Assembly: GCF_027484705.1 (NCBI RefSeq)
Contig: NZ_JAIXSL010000011.1
Coordinates: forward strand, 146,033-210,032
Origin: Flavobacterium sp.
GTDB lineage: Bacteria > Bacteroidota > Bacteroidia > Flavobacteriales > Flavobacteriaceae
Direction: 5' to 3'
DNA length: 64,000 bases
The notes beneath the pieces were generated by a model, which saw only the letters and a list, made by a program, of their open reading frames with translations, was not told the origin of the DNA and did not search any database. A program made the position numbers and the translations under genes. Below are positions 17,368-26,068 of this stretch, piece after piece (the stretch's first letter is position 1; the number at the start of each line of letters is the position of its first letter).

Positions 17368-18722
17368 TATCCTATAATAACTTTTTTATCATTGATTAAA
17401 AAATTGCTTAAACCACCGAGGATAAGCGATATTCCGGCTAAAATCATCGGCGCGATACTGCTTTTGCTGATCTGTTCTGACAAGAAATTAATCCCGCCTA
17501 ATGCCGCTATAATTTGTGGAATCACAATGAACATATTGAAAAGGCCCATCATCATGCCCATTCTTTTTTCGTCCACAGAACTGGAGAGCATGGCGTATGG
17601 CATTGAAAGGATGCTTCCCCAAGAAATACCGATTAGAATAAATGAGACATTCAGAAGCGGTGCTTGTCCGAGTCCCATCAGTAAGAATCCGACACCTCCG
17701 GCAACCAATGAAAACATATGGACCAATCTTCTGTTTACGGTTCTTTTTGCCGCATAAAAAGTGAGTAACAAAGCAAACACCATCGAAGAAAGCCCGTAGA
17801 TTCCCATTGCAGAGCCTACATTATCTGAGGCCGTTTGGAACGCTTTGTTAGCTATATTGAAAGCCTGCTCTTGTGCAGGAATTGAAAAGTCATAAGAGGC
17901 CTTGTCAGGAGCGGGTGCTTTGTATACATAGTCAGTGAGCGCGGGCGTTGCCATGCTCCACATTGTAAAAAAAGCAAACCAACTGAAAAACTGGATCAAT
18001 CCGAGTTTTTTCATCGTGACAGGCATGTTTTTTAAAGAGAATAAAAAATCATGCACGAAGCGATTTTCTTTTTTCTCCTTTTTAAAAGTTTCTAAATCCT
18101 TTGGCGGGTATTCTTTGGTTTTCATTATCGTGTAAAGGATACTGATCAGGAAAACCAGAGCGCCGATACCGAAGGCTATTTTTACATATTCTGGAACAAC
18201 GCCCGCGGGTGCTTCTTCAGTAAATCCCATTTTGTTGACCAACCAAGGAAGGTTTGAGGCGATCCAGGTTCCGATTCCGATAATGAGTGTCTGAAGCACA
18301 AACCCATATGATCTTTGTGTTTCCGGAAGTTTGTCGGCTACCAAAGCGCGGAATGGTTCCATGCTGATGTTAATCGAAGCATCGAGAATCCATAAAAAGC
18401 CTGCGGCAATCCAAAGAGTTGATGAATAAGGTACAAAAAATAGCGCAAACGAACTTAAAATGGCGCCTAAAAGAAAATAAGGTTTACGCCTCCCATACTT
18501 AGGATGCCAGGTATTGTCGCTTAGGTAACCGATGATAGGTTGTACCAAAAGCCCCGTTAAAGGTGCTGCTATCCAAAGAGCTGGGATGTCGTGTGGTTCT
18601 GCTCCGAGGGTTTGAAAAATTCTAGACATGAATCCGCCTTGCAGAGCAAAACCGAATTGTATCCCCAGGAATCCGAAACTCATGTTCCAAACTTCCCAGA
18701 AACCTAATTTACGCTTTTCCAT
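17367..18722 (-). CDS. MFS transporter, maltose/disaccharide-type (SLC45/sucrose-symporter-like)
   Basis: Inner-membrane major facilitator of 451 residues with about twelve hydrophobic segments. The N-terminus (FWEVWNMSFGFLGIQFGFALQ), the PIIGYLSDNTWHPKYGRRKPY loop (core SDxxxxKYGRRKPY) and the long central loop with the KEYPPKD stretch resemble the glycoside-pentoside-hexuronide/SLC45-type maltose and sucrose carriers of Bacteroidetes. It is the first gene of the minus-strand operon with pgmB and GH65, so it probably imports maltose from the periplasm for phosphorolysis. Its leader holds a 7-bp-arm stem-loop (18747-18765) and a 19-bp motif shared with the susC leader. Confidence 0.88.
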   Translation of the reverse strand: MEKRKLGFWEVWNMSFGFLGIQFGFALQGGFMSRIFQTLGAEPHDIPALWIAAPLTGLLVQPIIGYLSDNTWHPKYGRRKPYFLLGAILSSFALFFVPYSSTLWIAAGFLWILDASINISMEPFRALVADKLPETQRSYGFVLQTLIIGIGTWIASNLPWLVNKMGFTEEAPAGVVPEYVKIAFGIGALVFLISILYTIMKTKEYPPKDLETFKKEKKENRFVHDFLFSLKNMPVTMKKLGLIQFFSWFAFFTMWSMATPALTDYVYKAPAPDKASYDFSIPAQEQAFNIANKAFQTASDNVGSAMGIYGLSSMVFALLLTFYAAKRTVNRRLVHMFSLVAGGVGFLLMGLGQAPLLNVSFILIGISWGSILSMPYAMLSSSVDEKRMGMMMGLFNMFIVIPQIIAALGGINFLSEQISKSSIAPMILAGISLILGGLSNFLINDKKVIIG

Positions 18723-18746
18723 TATCGTAATTTAATGATTCAATAC

Positions 18747-18765
18747 GATAAGCGCTTTGCTTATC
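18747..18765. promoter_or_regulatory. Stem-loop/inverted repeat in the MFS transporter leader
   Basis: GATAAGC and GCTTATC separated by 5 nt, 25 nt upstream of the transporter ATG. It could be an operator or an mRNA hairpin; the sequence does not decide. Confidence 0.4.
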
Positions 18766-18780
18766 AAAACTTACTATTAT

Positions 18781-18799
18781 TTTCGAAGTAAAGTATAAG
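18781..18799. promoter_or_regulatory. Shared 19-bp motif, transporter-side copy
   Basis: TTTCGAAGTAAAGTATAAG, identical in 18 of 19 bases to 20100-20118 upstream of susC. It lies 59 nt before the transporter ATG on the other strand. TTACT (18771-18775) and AGTAA (18787-18791) form a loose inverted repeat around its left half. Confidence 0.5.
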
Positions 18800-18894
18800 T
18801 CTTGATAATTCGGGTGTAAATATATGTTATTTTTCTTTTCAAAAAAGAAATGTTGAAAATTATCGATGAAATACCATTTGTCCAGGAAAGCTTT

Positions 18895-19923
18895 CTATTG
18901 AAGCGCCGGCGTTGATTCGCGTTGCACCAAATGCGTTTCGATGACTTCGGTTTTGTAGTGCTCTTCTTCCTCTTCTTCTGATTCCAATCTTTCGATGAGC
19001 ATCTGCGCGGCCTTGTTGCCCATTTTGATGCCGTTCTGGCTTACTGTGGTAATGCTTGGTGAGGAATAGTTTGAAATAATTCCGTCGGTGAAGCCAATGA
19101 CAGCAATGTCTTCAGGTACTTTGAGATTTAGTTTTTTCGCCGTTTTTATGGCGGTTACGGCAAACAATTCGTTAACGGCAAAAATAGAATCGAGTGGGTG
19201 GTTTGTCATTAATTTTTCGATTTGTTCGGCACAATTGTCAATGTCTTCAATTTTTACGATTAGATTTTCGTCGATGGCAATACCGTTACTTTTCAAGGCC
19301 TTGAGATAACCTTCAGTTCTCAATTTCCCAACACTTACGTAATCTACGGTGGTGATAAGTCCGATTTTTTTGAATCCGTTATTGATCAAATCCTGAACGG
19401 CTTCATAAGCGGCGAGACTGTCGTCGATGATCACTTTATCACATAAAATATCGTTGGTTACGCGGTCAAACATTACTACCGGCATGCCCTGATTGATGAC
19501 TTCGCTGATGTGGTGAAAATCTTTTTTAAGTTGTGTTTCCTTAGATAAGGACATGATAAAACCATCGATGCTCCCGTTGGCAAGCATTTCCATGTTAATA
19601 ACCTCTTTATCAAACGATTCGTCGGAAAGACAAACGATGACATTGTAGCCTTTTTCGTTTGCGATATGTTCGATTCCGCTAATGACCGTGGCGAAAAAAT
19701 GATGCACGATTTCAGGGATGATGATGCCTATGGTCTTTGTTTTTTTGTTCTTAAGACTTAGTGCGATGAGATTGGGTTTGTAATTGTACAGTTTGGCGAA
19801 AGCCTGCACTTTTTGTCGGGTATCTTCACTGATTTCAGGACTGTCACGCAATGATTTTGAAACGGTAGAAATGGAAACGTCTAATTCTTTGGCGATTTGT
19901 TTTAAGGTAACTTTTCTTTTCAT
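18895..19923 (-). CDS. LacI-family transcriptional regulator of the starch locus
   Basis: DNA-binding regulator of 342 residues. The LacI helix-turn-helix is at residues 3-25 (VTLKQIAKELDVSISTVSKSLR), followed by the hinge (YKPNLIALSLKNKKTKTIGIIIP) and a periplasmic-binding-protein-like sensor domain up to the end. It sits between the divergent MFS/pgmB/GH65 operon and susCDE, so it is the probable local regulator, in place of the membrane sensor SusR used in Bacteroides. A perfect 14-bp palindrome typical of LacI operators lies at 20030-20043, about midway between its own start and susC. Whether it represses or activates is not evident; the inducer is presumably a maltodextrin. Confidence 0.92.
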   Translation of the reverse strand: MKRKVTLKQIAKELDVSISTVSKSLRDSPEISEDTRQKVQAFAKLYNYKPNLIALSLKNKKTKTIGIIIPEIVHHFFATVISGIEHIANEKGYNVIVCLSDESFDKEVINMEMLANGSIDGFIMSLSKETQLKKDFHHISEVINQGMPVVMFDRVTNDILCDKVIIDDSLAAYEAVQDLINNGFKKIGLITTVDYVSVGKLRTEGYLKALKSNGIAIDENLIVKIEDIDNCAEQIEKLMTNHPLDSIFAVNELFAVTAIKTAKKLNLKVPEDIAVIGFTDGIISNYSSPSITTVSQNGIKMGNKAAQMLIERLESEEEEEEHYKTEVIETHLVQRESTPALQ

Positions 19924-20029
19924 GTGGGCGTTGTGTGTAAAATAGGATTTTCAGAATAAAGATAATTTATATTTTGATTAATGGAAATTTAATCCTTAAA
20001 ATAATGCGTAATCGGGAAAGTTTTCAACA

Positions 20030-20043
20030 CGAAAACGTTTTCG
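20030..20043. promoter_or_regulatory. Predicted LacI-family operator
   Basis: CGAAAACGTTTTCG is a perfect palindrome with the central CG typical of LacI/GalR operators. It is 107 nt from the regulator's ATG and 109 nt from the susC ATG, so one site could control both genes. No second copy was found near the transporter promoter. Confidence 0.7.
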
Positions 20044-20099
20044 GCAGACAATTAACAGGCGTTTCCAAAATAAAACCAAAAATTTACTTAAATTTAACG

Positions 20100-20118
20100 T
20101 TTCGAAGTAAGGTATAAG
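20100..20118 (+). promoter_or_regulatory. Shared 19-bp motif, susC-side copy
   Basis: TTTCGAAGTAAGGTATAAG, 33 nt upstream of the susC ATG; partner of 18781-18799. TTACTT at 20084-20089 and AAGTAA at 20105-20110 form an inverted repeat. No clear TAnnTTTG is visible for susC, so the motif may be part of an unusual promoter or an activator site. Confidence 0.5.
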
Positions 20119-20151
20119 CTCAAAAAACAAACTCTAACTTAAACAAAATGT

Positions 20152-23100
20152 ATGAAAACAATTTACAAAAAGTTGTTATTTTTAATGCTTCTCCTGCCAT
20201 TTGGTGTCTTTGCACAAAGCACTTTTGAAGGGACAGTTGTTGATAAGGTTTCAAACCAACCAATTCCGGGCGTCAACGTCCAGATTCAGGGAGCTTCCAA
20301 CGGTACCCAGACCGATTTTGACGGGAAGTTCAAATTACTAAAAGTAAAAAAAGGCGATAAAATTGTGTTCTCTTACATGGGTTATACAAATTACACCATT
20401 ACTTATGATGCTCAGAATAACCTCACGGTAAAGTTGGAGGAAGAATCCAATCAGCTTCAGGAGGTTTTGATTCAAGTAGGATACGGGTCTGCTAAAAAGA
20501 AAGATGCGACGGGTTCTGTCACATTGATTAGTTCCAAAGATTTCAACAAAGGGCCAGTATTGTCAGCCGATCAGCTGATTGTAGGAAAGGCCGCGGGGGT
20601 CAGAATTACAACCGAAGGCGGACAACCAGATGCTAAACCTAATATTAGAATCCGAGGAGGCGCGTCTTTGAGTCTTTCAAACGATCCGTTAATCGTGATT
20701 GACGGAGTTCCTATCGACAACACAAATCCTGCAGGAGTTTCTAATCCGTTTTCATTAATCAACCCTAACGATATTGAGAGTTTTTCGATTCTTAAAGATG
20801 CATCTTCTACTGCGATTTATGGGTCAAGAGCGTCAAATGGAGTTATTATTATAACCACCAAAAAAGGAAGCTCGGGAGCGCCTCAATTCAATTATTCAGC
20901 TACAACTTCAATTAGTAATTTGCCTAAATCCAAACAAATACAAATGATGGATGGCCCTACGTTTACTAATTTTATACAAAAAAATCATCCTCAATACACC
21001 TATCTACTCGGTATTGATGACCCAAACACTCCCTTAAAAGATTCTCCAGGTGAAGACAATCCTGCTACACCTCAAATTGAGGGAAGAATTTTATCCAACA
21101 CGGATTGGCAAGACTTGATTTTTAGGACAGCATATTCCTACGAACACAATTTTAGTGCTCGGGCTAATTTATTTAAAAAAATTCCTTTCAGGGGTTCTAT
21201 TGGTTATGTAAATACCGAAGGATTGGTCAAGACCAACGATTATGAAAGAGTTTCAGGGTCCTTAAAATTAACGCCAATGTTATTTAAAGATCATTTAAAA
21301 ATTGATGTTAATGCAAAATTGTTGCGGGCGAGAAAAAATGCTATCGATGCAGATGGTGCTATTAGTTCAGCCGTTAATATGGATCCTACCAGACCTGTAT
21401 ATGGAGAAAGTCCTGACAATCGTTTCGAGGGTTATTACCAAAATACTAGATTTGATAATGTTTCTGGGCGATACAATCTTGATGGACAAACCAATCCTTT
21501 GTATCTGTTAAATGGCAGAAGACGACCAGAAATAACTACCAAACTTTTAGGAAATATCGAATTTGATTACAAGCTTCATTTCTTTCCAGATTTAAGAGCG
21601 GTATTAAATTTAGGTATTGAAGCTTCTAGAACTTCTATAGACGAGATTTATACTGGTAATGCGATTTCAACTTATAAGTTTGTTCAAGGAAATAATAATT
21701 CTTCAACCAATTATGTATTTAATCCAGGCACAAATTATAAGGAAAACCAAACAATAACTAATAAAACCATGGATGCTTATTTAGCGTACTCTAAAAAGTT
21801 ATCGGGATTTGTTAGCAAGTTTGATGCTCAAGCGGGTTATTCTTATCAGAATTTTGTGAACGATGGTAATAAAGTCAACTATGAATATGATGCTAATACA
21901 GGATTAAGAATTGAGAAAATTGATCTTGTGAACAGAAACAACAGATATTATAACGTGAATAATTTGCAATCATTTTTTGCAAGGTCTAATGTTGATTTAT
22001 TAGAAAAGTATCTCTTCACCTTAACCCTAAGAGCTGATGGATCATCTTTTTTTAGTCCTGAAAAAAGATGGGGTTATTTTCCGGCAGTTGGTTTTGCATG
22101 GAAAGTTAATGAAGAAAAATTCTTAAAGGATTCCAAAACTGTTAAAGAGCTTAAATTGCGTTTAGGTTATGGTATTACAGGACAACAAAATATTTCTGGG
22201 ATTGCAAAAACTTTTTATCCTTACACGCCATTTTTTGGATTGGGAAATTCAGAAAGTCAATATCTGCCCGGAGCAACAACCTATTATGCTAAGCCATTTG
22301 ATCCAACTTTAACATGGGAGAAAACATATACGTACAACGCAGGAATTGATTTTTCTTTGTTTAAGAACAATATGATTACGGGTTCTTTTGATGTTTATAA
22401 TCGCATTACTAAGGATCTTTTGGCTAGAGTACCTTCTATTACTGGTCAAGCTTTAACTAATGAATTTGTCAAAAACGTTGGGCAATTGTCTAATAGAGGT
22501 TTCGAATTTTCGATGGCTGTAAAACCAATAGATAAAGAAAATTTGACTTGGCAATTGAATGGTAACATCGCCCATAATTTAGGTAGGGTTGATGATTTGC
22601 GAGGAAAGAACAATCTTGTTGCTGATGAATCAAATATTCCAACTTCGACAGGAATTAAAATAGCCCGATATGTTGTCGGAGAACAACCATATACTGCTTG
22701 GGTCTATGAACAAGTTTATGATCAAGCCGGAAACCCAATTGTTGGCGCTTACGTAGATAGAAACGGTGACGGAGTTATTTCTGACAAAGACAGATATGAC
22801 GTAGCTTTGAGACCTAATTGGACTTTTGGATTTGGTACGAATTTCACCTATAAAAAGTTCGATTTAAATGCTAGTTTTAGAGGGCAAATAAATGGAAAAA
22901 TATACAATACAAGGAATTTGGTCGTTACCAATATAGACCATGCTTTACCTGGAAACAGTAATAGTTTAAATAACATGTTGGATGCAGCATTACCATTTCA
23001 AAATATTCAAGAACCAATTCCTACTTCCGATTACTTTTTAGAAGACGCTTCGTTCATACGTTGTGAAAATATTACTTTGGGTTACAGATTTCCAAATATT

Positions 23101-23256
23101 ACCAAAGGAAGCACATTGAAATTATTTGTGTCTGGAACCAATTTATTCATAATAACTAAATATTCAGGTCAAGATCCTGAAAATTTTAATGCTATCGATA
23201 ATAACTTTTATCCAAGACCTAGTGTATATAGTTTTGGAGTAAACTTAGATTTTTAA
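20152..23256 (+). CDS. susC: SusC/RagA-family TonB-linked outer-membrane transporter
   Basis: Outer-membrane import channel of 1034 residues for maltooligosaccharides, powered by TonB. Order of parts: signal peptide to FAQ (residue ~22); carboxypeptidase-regulatory-like domain (~23-105, FEGTVVDKVSNQPIPGVNV); TonB-box region ending VLIQVGYGSAKKKD; plug domain (~115-235, with IRIRGGASLSLSNDPLIVIDG and IYGSRASNGVIIITTKKG); then the 22-strand barrel ending FGVNLDF. It is 4 nt upstream of susD. From about 20,900 the coding sequence becomes markedly more AT-rich than its own 5' end and the neighbouring hydrolase genes. Confidence 0.95.
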   Translation: MKTIYKKLLFLMLLLPFGVFAQSTFEGTVVDKVSNQPIPGVNVQIQGASNGTQTDFDGKFKLLKVKKGDKIVFSYMGYTNYTITYDAQNNLTVKLEEESNQLQEVLIQVGYGSAKKKDATGSVTLISSKDFNKGPVLSADQLIVGKAAGVRITTEGGQPDAKPNIRIRGGASLSLSNDPLIVIDGVPIDNTNPAGVSNPFSLINPNDIESFSILKDASSTAIYGSRASNGVIIITTKKGSSGAPQFNYSATTSISNLPKSKQIQMMDGPTFTNFIQKNHPQYTYLLGIDDPNTPLKDSPGEDNPATPQIEGRILSNTDWQDLIFRTAYSYEHNFSARANLFKKIPFRGSIGYVNTEGLVKTNDYERVSGSLKLTPMLFKDHLKIDVNAKLLRARKNAIDADGAISSAVNMDPTRPVYGESPDNRFEGYYQNTRFDNVSGRYNLDGQTNPLYLLNGRRRPEITTKLLGNIEFDYKLHFFPDLRAVLNLGIEASRTSIDEIYTGNAISTYKFVQGNNNSSTNYVFNPGTNYKENQTITNKTMDAYLAYSKKLSGFVSKFDAQAGYSYQNFVNDGNKVNYEYDANTGLRIEKIDLVNRNNRYYNVNNLQSFFARSNVDLLEKYLFTLTLRADGSSFFSPEKRWGYFPAVGFAWKVNEEKFLKDSKTVKELKLRLGYGITGQQNISGIAKTFYPYTPFFGLGNSESQYLPGATTYYAKPFDPTLTWEKTYTYNAGIDFSLFKNNMITGSFDVYNRITKDLLARVPSITGQALTNEFVKNVGQLSNRGFEFSMAVKPIDKENLTWQLNGNIAHNLGRVDDLRGKNNLVADESNIPTSTGIKIARYVVGEQPYTAWVYEQVYDQAGNPIVGAYVDRNGDGVISDKDRYDVALRPNWTFGFGTNFTYKKFDLNASFRGQINGKIYNTRNLVVTNIDHALPGNSNSLNNMLDAALPFQNIQEPIPTSDYFLEDASFIRCENITLGYRFPNITKGSTLKLFVSGTNLFIITKYSGQDPENFNAIDNNFYPRPSVYSFGVNLDF

Positions 23257-23260
23257 AAAT

Positions 23261-24850
23261 ATGAAAAATTTTAAATTTAGAATAATGGCATTAAGTTTAA
23301 TGCTTTTATTACTCAGCTCATGTGTTAATGACTTGAATACTGAACCAAAGGTAGAGCAAACCTTAGAGAGTATTATAGCAAATGATCCAAATGCCGTTGC
23401 AGGATTATTGTCTAAAATATATGGAACGTTTGCATTGTCTGGTCCTGATGGTCCAGCTAGTCAAGACATTGTCGGCCCTGATGCCGGAGAAACAGCTTTT
23501 TTGAGAGGTATCATTAATTTGCAAGATTTTACTGCTGATGCAATGAAAAATCGATGGGGAGATGACGGTTTAGATCAATTAACTACAGCATCAAACTGGT
23601 CTCCTAGCAATAAATTTTTTAGATATCTTTACGACAGGGTATATTTTACAGTCCCAAATTGTAATAATTTAATCATTGCTTTAAATAGTACAAATGTTTC
23701 TGGTAAAGAGCAATATATTGCGGAGTTACGTTTTTTAAGATCTTTGGCTTATTTCTATATGATTGATTGTTTTGGGAAGGGTGTTATTGTTACTGAAGAA
23801 GATTTAGGGTCGCTTGTTCCGAAGCAACAATCAACAAGAAAGGAAATGTTTGAATATGTTGAATCCGAATTACTCAGTGTGGAATCTAATCTGCCTTTAA
23901 CAAACACGTATGGAAGAGCCAATAAGTCAGTTGCCAGAATGCTGTTGGCTAAACTTTACTTAAACGCGAAAGTATATACTGGTCAAGAGCGTTATGATGA
24001 TGCCGTAGTATATATAAAAAAGGTAATTGATGAAGGTAATTTTTCATTAGCGCCAAATTTTGTAAGTGTTTTTTCTGGAGATAACAATACTTCACCTGAA
24101 ATTATTTTTCCATTAATTGCAGATCCTTTGGTGAGTAAAAGTTATGGTAATTCTACATATTTAATTAACGGAAGTATTAGTGCCGATACCATGACTCCGA
24201 GTATTTATGGCATCAATGGTAATGGATGGCAAGGTCATCGTGCTACCAAAGCATGGTATGGTTTATTTGGTAATACACCTCAAGAGCTTGAATCTTCAAG
24301 CGATGATAGAGCACATTTGTTTTGGTCAAATTATTCAGATTCAAATCCTGACAAGAGACATAGTTATGAGATGAATGATTACAAAAAATGGACGGATGGC
24401 TATCCATCAACAAAATTTAGAAGCACCAATTTTAATGGGCCACAAACCAACACTGATTTTTCGGGAACTGATTTCCCATTGTTCAGATTAGCCGACGCTT
24501 ATTTGATGTACGCAGAATGTGCCGTTCGAGGAGCAAGTAATGCATCTCTTACTGAAGCCTTAGGCTATGTGAATGACATAAGACGCAGATCTCATGCTGC
24601 TGAAATTTCAGCAGGACAAATGACTTTAGATTTTATTTTGGATGAAAGAGGCAGAGAATTAAATTTTGAAGGTCATAGAAGAACTGATTTAATTCGTTTC
24701 GAAAAATTTGCAGGAGGCTCGTATTTATGGCCTTGGAAAGGTGGTGTAAAAGAAGGAACTTCTATTTCTCCAAATTATAATTTATTTCCTATCCCTACAA
24801 CGGCACTTCAAGCAAATCCTAACCTAACTCAAAATCCAGGATATAATTAA
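23261..24850 (+). CDS. susD: SusD/RagB-family starch-binding outer-membrane lipoprotein
   Basis: Surface lipoprotein of 529 residues that caps the SusC channel and binds starch oligosaccharides. The N-terminus MALSLMLLLLSSCVND has a lipobox with Cys at about residue 21. The helical tetratricopeptide-like scaffold is recognised by AELRFLRSLAYFYMIDCFG, ARMLLAKLYLNAKVYTG, PLFRLADAYLMYAECAVRG and ILDERGRELNFEGHRRTDLIRF, all SusD family hallmarks. It follows susC by 4 nt and precedes susE by 19 nt. It shares the AT-rich composition of the susC barrel part. Confidence 0.95.
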   Translation: MKNFKFRIMALSLMLLLLSSCVNDLNTEPKVEQTLESIIANDPNAVAGLLSKIYGTFALSGPDGPASQDIVGPDAGETAFLRGIINLQDFTADAMKNRWGDDGLDQLTTASNWSPSNKFFRYLYDRVYFTVPNCNNLIIALNSTNVSGKEQYIAELRFLRSLAYFYMIDCFGKGVIVTEEDLGSLVPKQQSTRKEMFEYVESELLSVESNLPLTNTYGRANKSVARMLLAKLYLNAKVYTGQERYDDAVVYIKKVIDEGNFSLAPNFVSVFSGDNNTSPEIIFPLIADPLVSKSYGNSTYLINGSISADTMTPSIYGINGNGWQGHRATKAWYGLFGNTPQELESSSDDRAHLFWSNYSDSNPDKRHSYEMNDYKKWTDGYPSTKFRSTNFNGPQTNTDFSGTDFPLFRLADAYLMYAECAVRGASNASLTEALGYVNDIRRRSHAAEISAGQMTLDFILDERGRELNFEGHRRTDLIRFEKFAGGSYLWPWKGGVKEGTSISPNYNLFPIPTTALQANPNLTQNPGYN

Positions 24851-24869
24851 TATTTAATTAAACTTAAAC

Positions 24870-26006
24870 ATGAAAAACATATTTAAAATATCGATACTAT
24901 CTTTTGTGTTAGCATCCATAGGATCGTGCACAGATGACAAAGATCCGGTTGTGAGTACTAATGGGTTTGCACTTCGCAAAGACGATTCGGTAATTGCTCC
25001 TACGGTATTTTCAGAAGCAAACAAAACCGATACATTTGCGAAACTTAGTTGGGATAGAAGTAATTACGGAATGCCTACTGTAGCTACTTATGCGGTTTAT
25101 ATTTCTGATCACGATCTTGATCCTAATTTTGAGAATGGCGTAGAATCTACTGCTGAACTCAATACAGATGTAGCCGATGCAAGAACCGCGGAATTTTCAG
25201 TCGAGGAATTTAACAATTTGATCAACCGACTTCCTTCCTTCACTTGCAATCAGATGAATATTGATATCAGGGTGAAATCAAAATTAGGAAATAGTAGCAA
25301 TGCGGTATATCAATACTCAAACCCTATAACGGTTGCAGTAAAAGGTTACCCTAAAAGCCTTCCAATACTGGCATTTGTAAAAGATTCAGGTGATCCGACT
25401 GCTGCGTCAAAATTAGCAGCTTCAGATTATACCTCATCCTCTAATTATGAAGGCTATATGTATCTTGAAGCCGGAAATTATACTTTATATCAACCGAATG
25501 CTTGTGGTGATTTTACATCACCTACGATTTACGGATTAACTTCAGGGTCAATAGGCGGAACAGGTAGCTTTGTGGTAACCACTGCAGGGCATTATTTTGT
25601 AAAAGCTAATTTATCATCTAGTGCCAATACTGATACTGGAGTAGCTGCAATGTCTTACGTGATTACTCCGTTTACTTCCTTTGGTATTTTTGGAGCCGCG
25701 AAAGGATTACCAACCGGGGCTAATAGAGCGATGACGTATAATTCAACAAATAAAAAATGGGAATTAACCTTTGATTTATTTAAAGGCAGAAAATTCAGAT
25801 TTAAATCGGTTAACGGAACAGCTGGAGTTTCTGTATTAGGAATGTCAAGTCCGAATCAACTTATTGAATTTCCATTAACAGCAGCAACGGGTGGTGATAT
25901 TCGTGTTCCAGGAACCGACGATGGGACCAAGCAAAAGTATGATATCAAAATAGATACAAACAACCCAAGGAATTATACTTATGAGTTGGAATTAAATCCA
26001 AATTAA
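24870..26006 (+). CDS. susE: SusE-like starch-binding outer-membrane lipoprotein
   Basis: Accessory surface starch-binding lipoprotein, 378 residues. It has a lipobox at SFVLASIGSC. Residues ~40-155 (APTVFSEANKTDTFAKLSWDRSNYG to YSNPITVAVKGYP) match the SusE N-terminal fibronectin-like domain. The C-terminal part has two repeated carbohydrate-binding-like modules: one with NYEGYMYLEAGNYTLYQPNACGD, the other with FGIFGAAKG and MTYNSTNKKWELTFDLFKGRKFRFK. It is third in the sus operon and followed by a hairpin terminator. SusF is not present as a separate gene. Confidence 0.87.
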   Translation: MKNIFKISILSFVLASIGSCTDDKDPVVSTNGFALRKDDSVIAPTVFSEANKTDTFAKLSWDRSNYGMPTVATYAVYISDHDLDPNFENGVESTAELNTDVADARTAEFSVEEFNNLINRLPSFTCNQMNIDIRVKSKLGNSSNAVYQYSNPITVAVKGYPKSLPILAFVKDSGDPTAASKLAASDYTSSSNYEGYMYLEAGNYTLYQPNACGDFTSPTIYGLTSGSIGGTGSFVVTTAGHYFVKANLSSSANTDTGVAAMSYVITPFTSFGIFGAAKGLPTGANRAMTYNSTNKKWELTFDLFKGRKFRFKSVNGTAGVSVLGMSSPNQLIEFPLTAATGGDIRVPGTDDGTKQKYDIKIDTNNPRNYTYELELNPN

Positions 26007-26029
26007 TTGTAAAAAAACGCTAATAAAAA

Positions 26030-26049
26030 GGGCTGCTATACAACAGCCC
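26030..26049 (+). terminator. Intrinsic terminator/attenuator after susE
   Basis: GGGCTG and CAGCCC around an 8-nt loop, followed by a T-run. It stands between susE and the amylase gene 20 nt further on, so it would set the ratio of the amylase to SusCDE by partial read-through. Confidence 0.8.
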
Positions 26050-26068
26050 TTTTTTAACAAACACTGCT

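Noticed and set aside
18885..18897. GAAAGCTTTC palindrome at the end of the LacI gene as a terminator or operator
   Set aside because: The inverted repeat is short and has no T-run; it does not resemble the 20030 operator.
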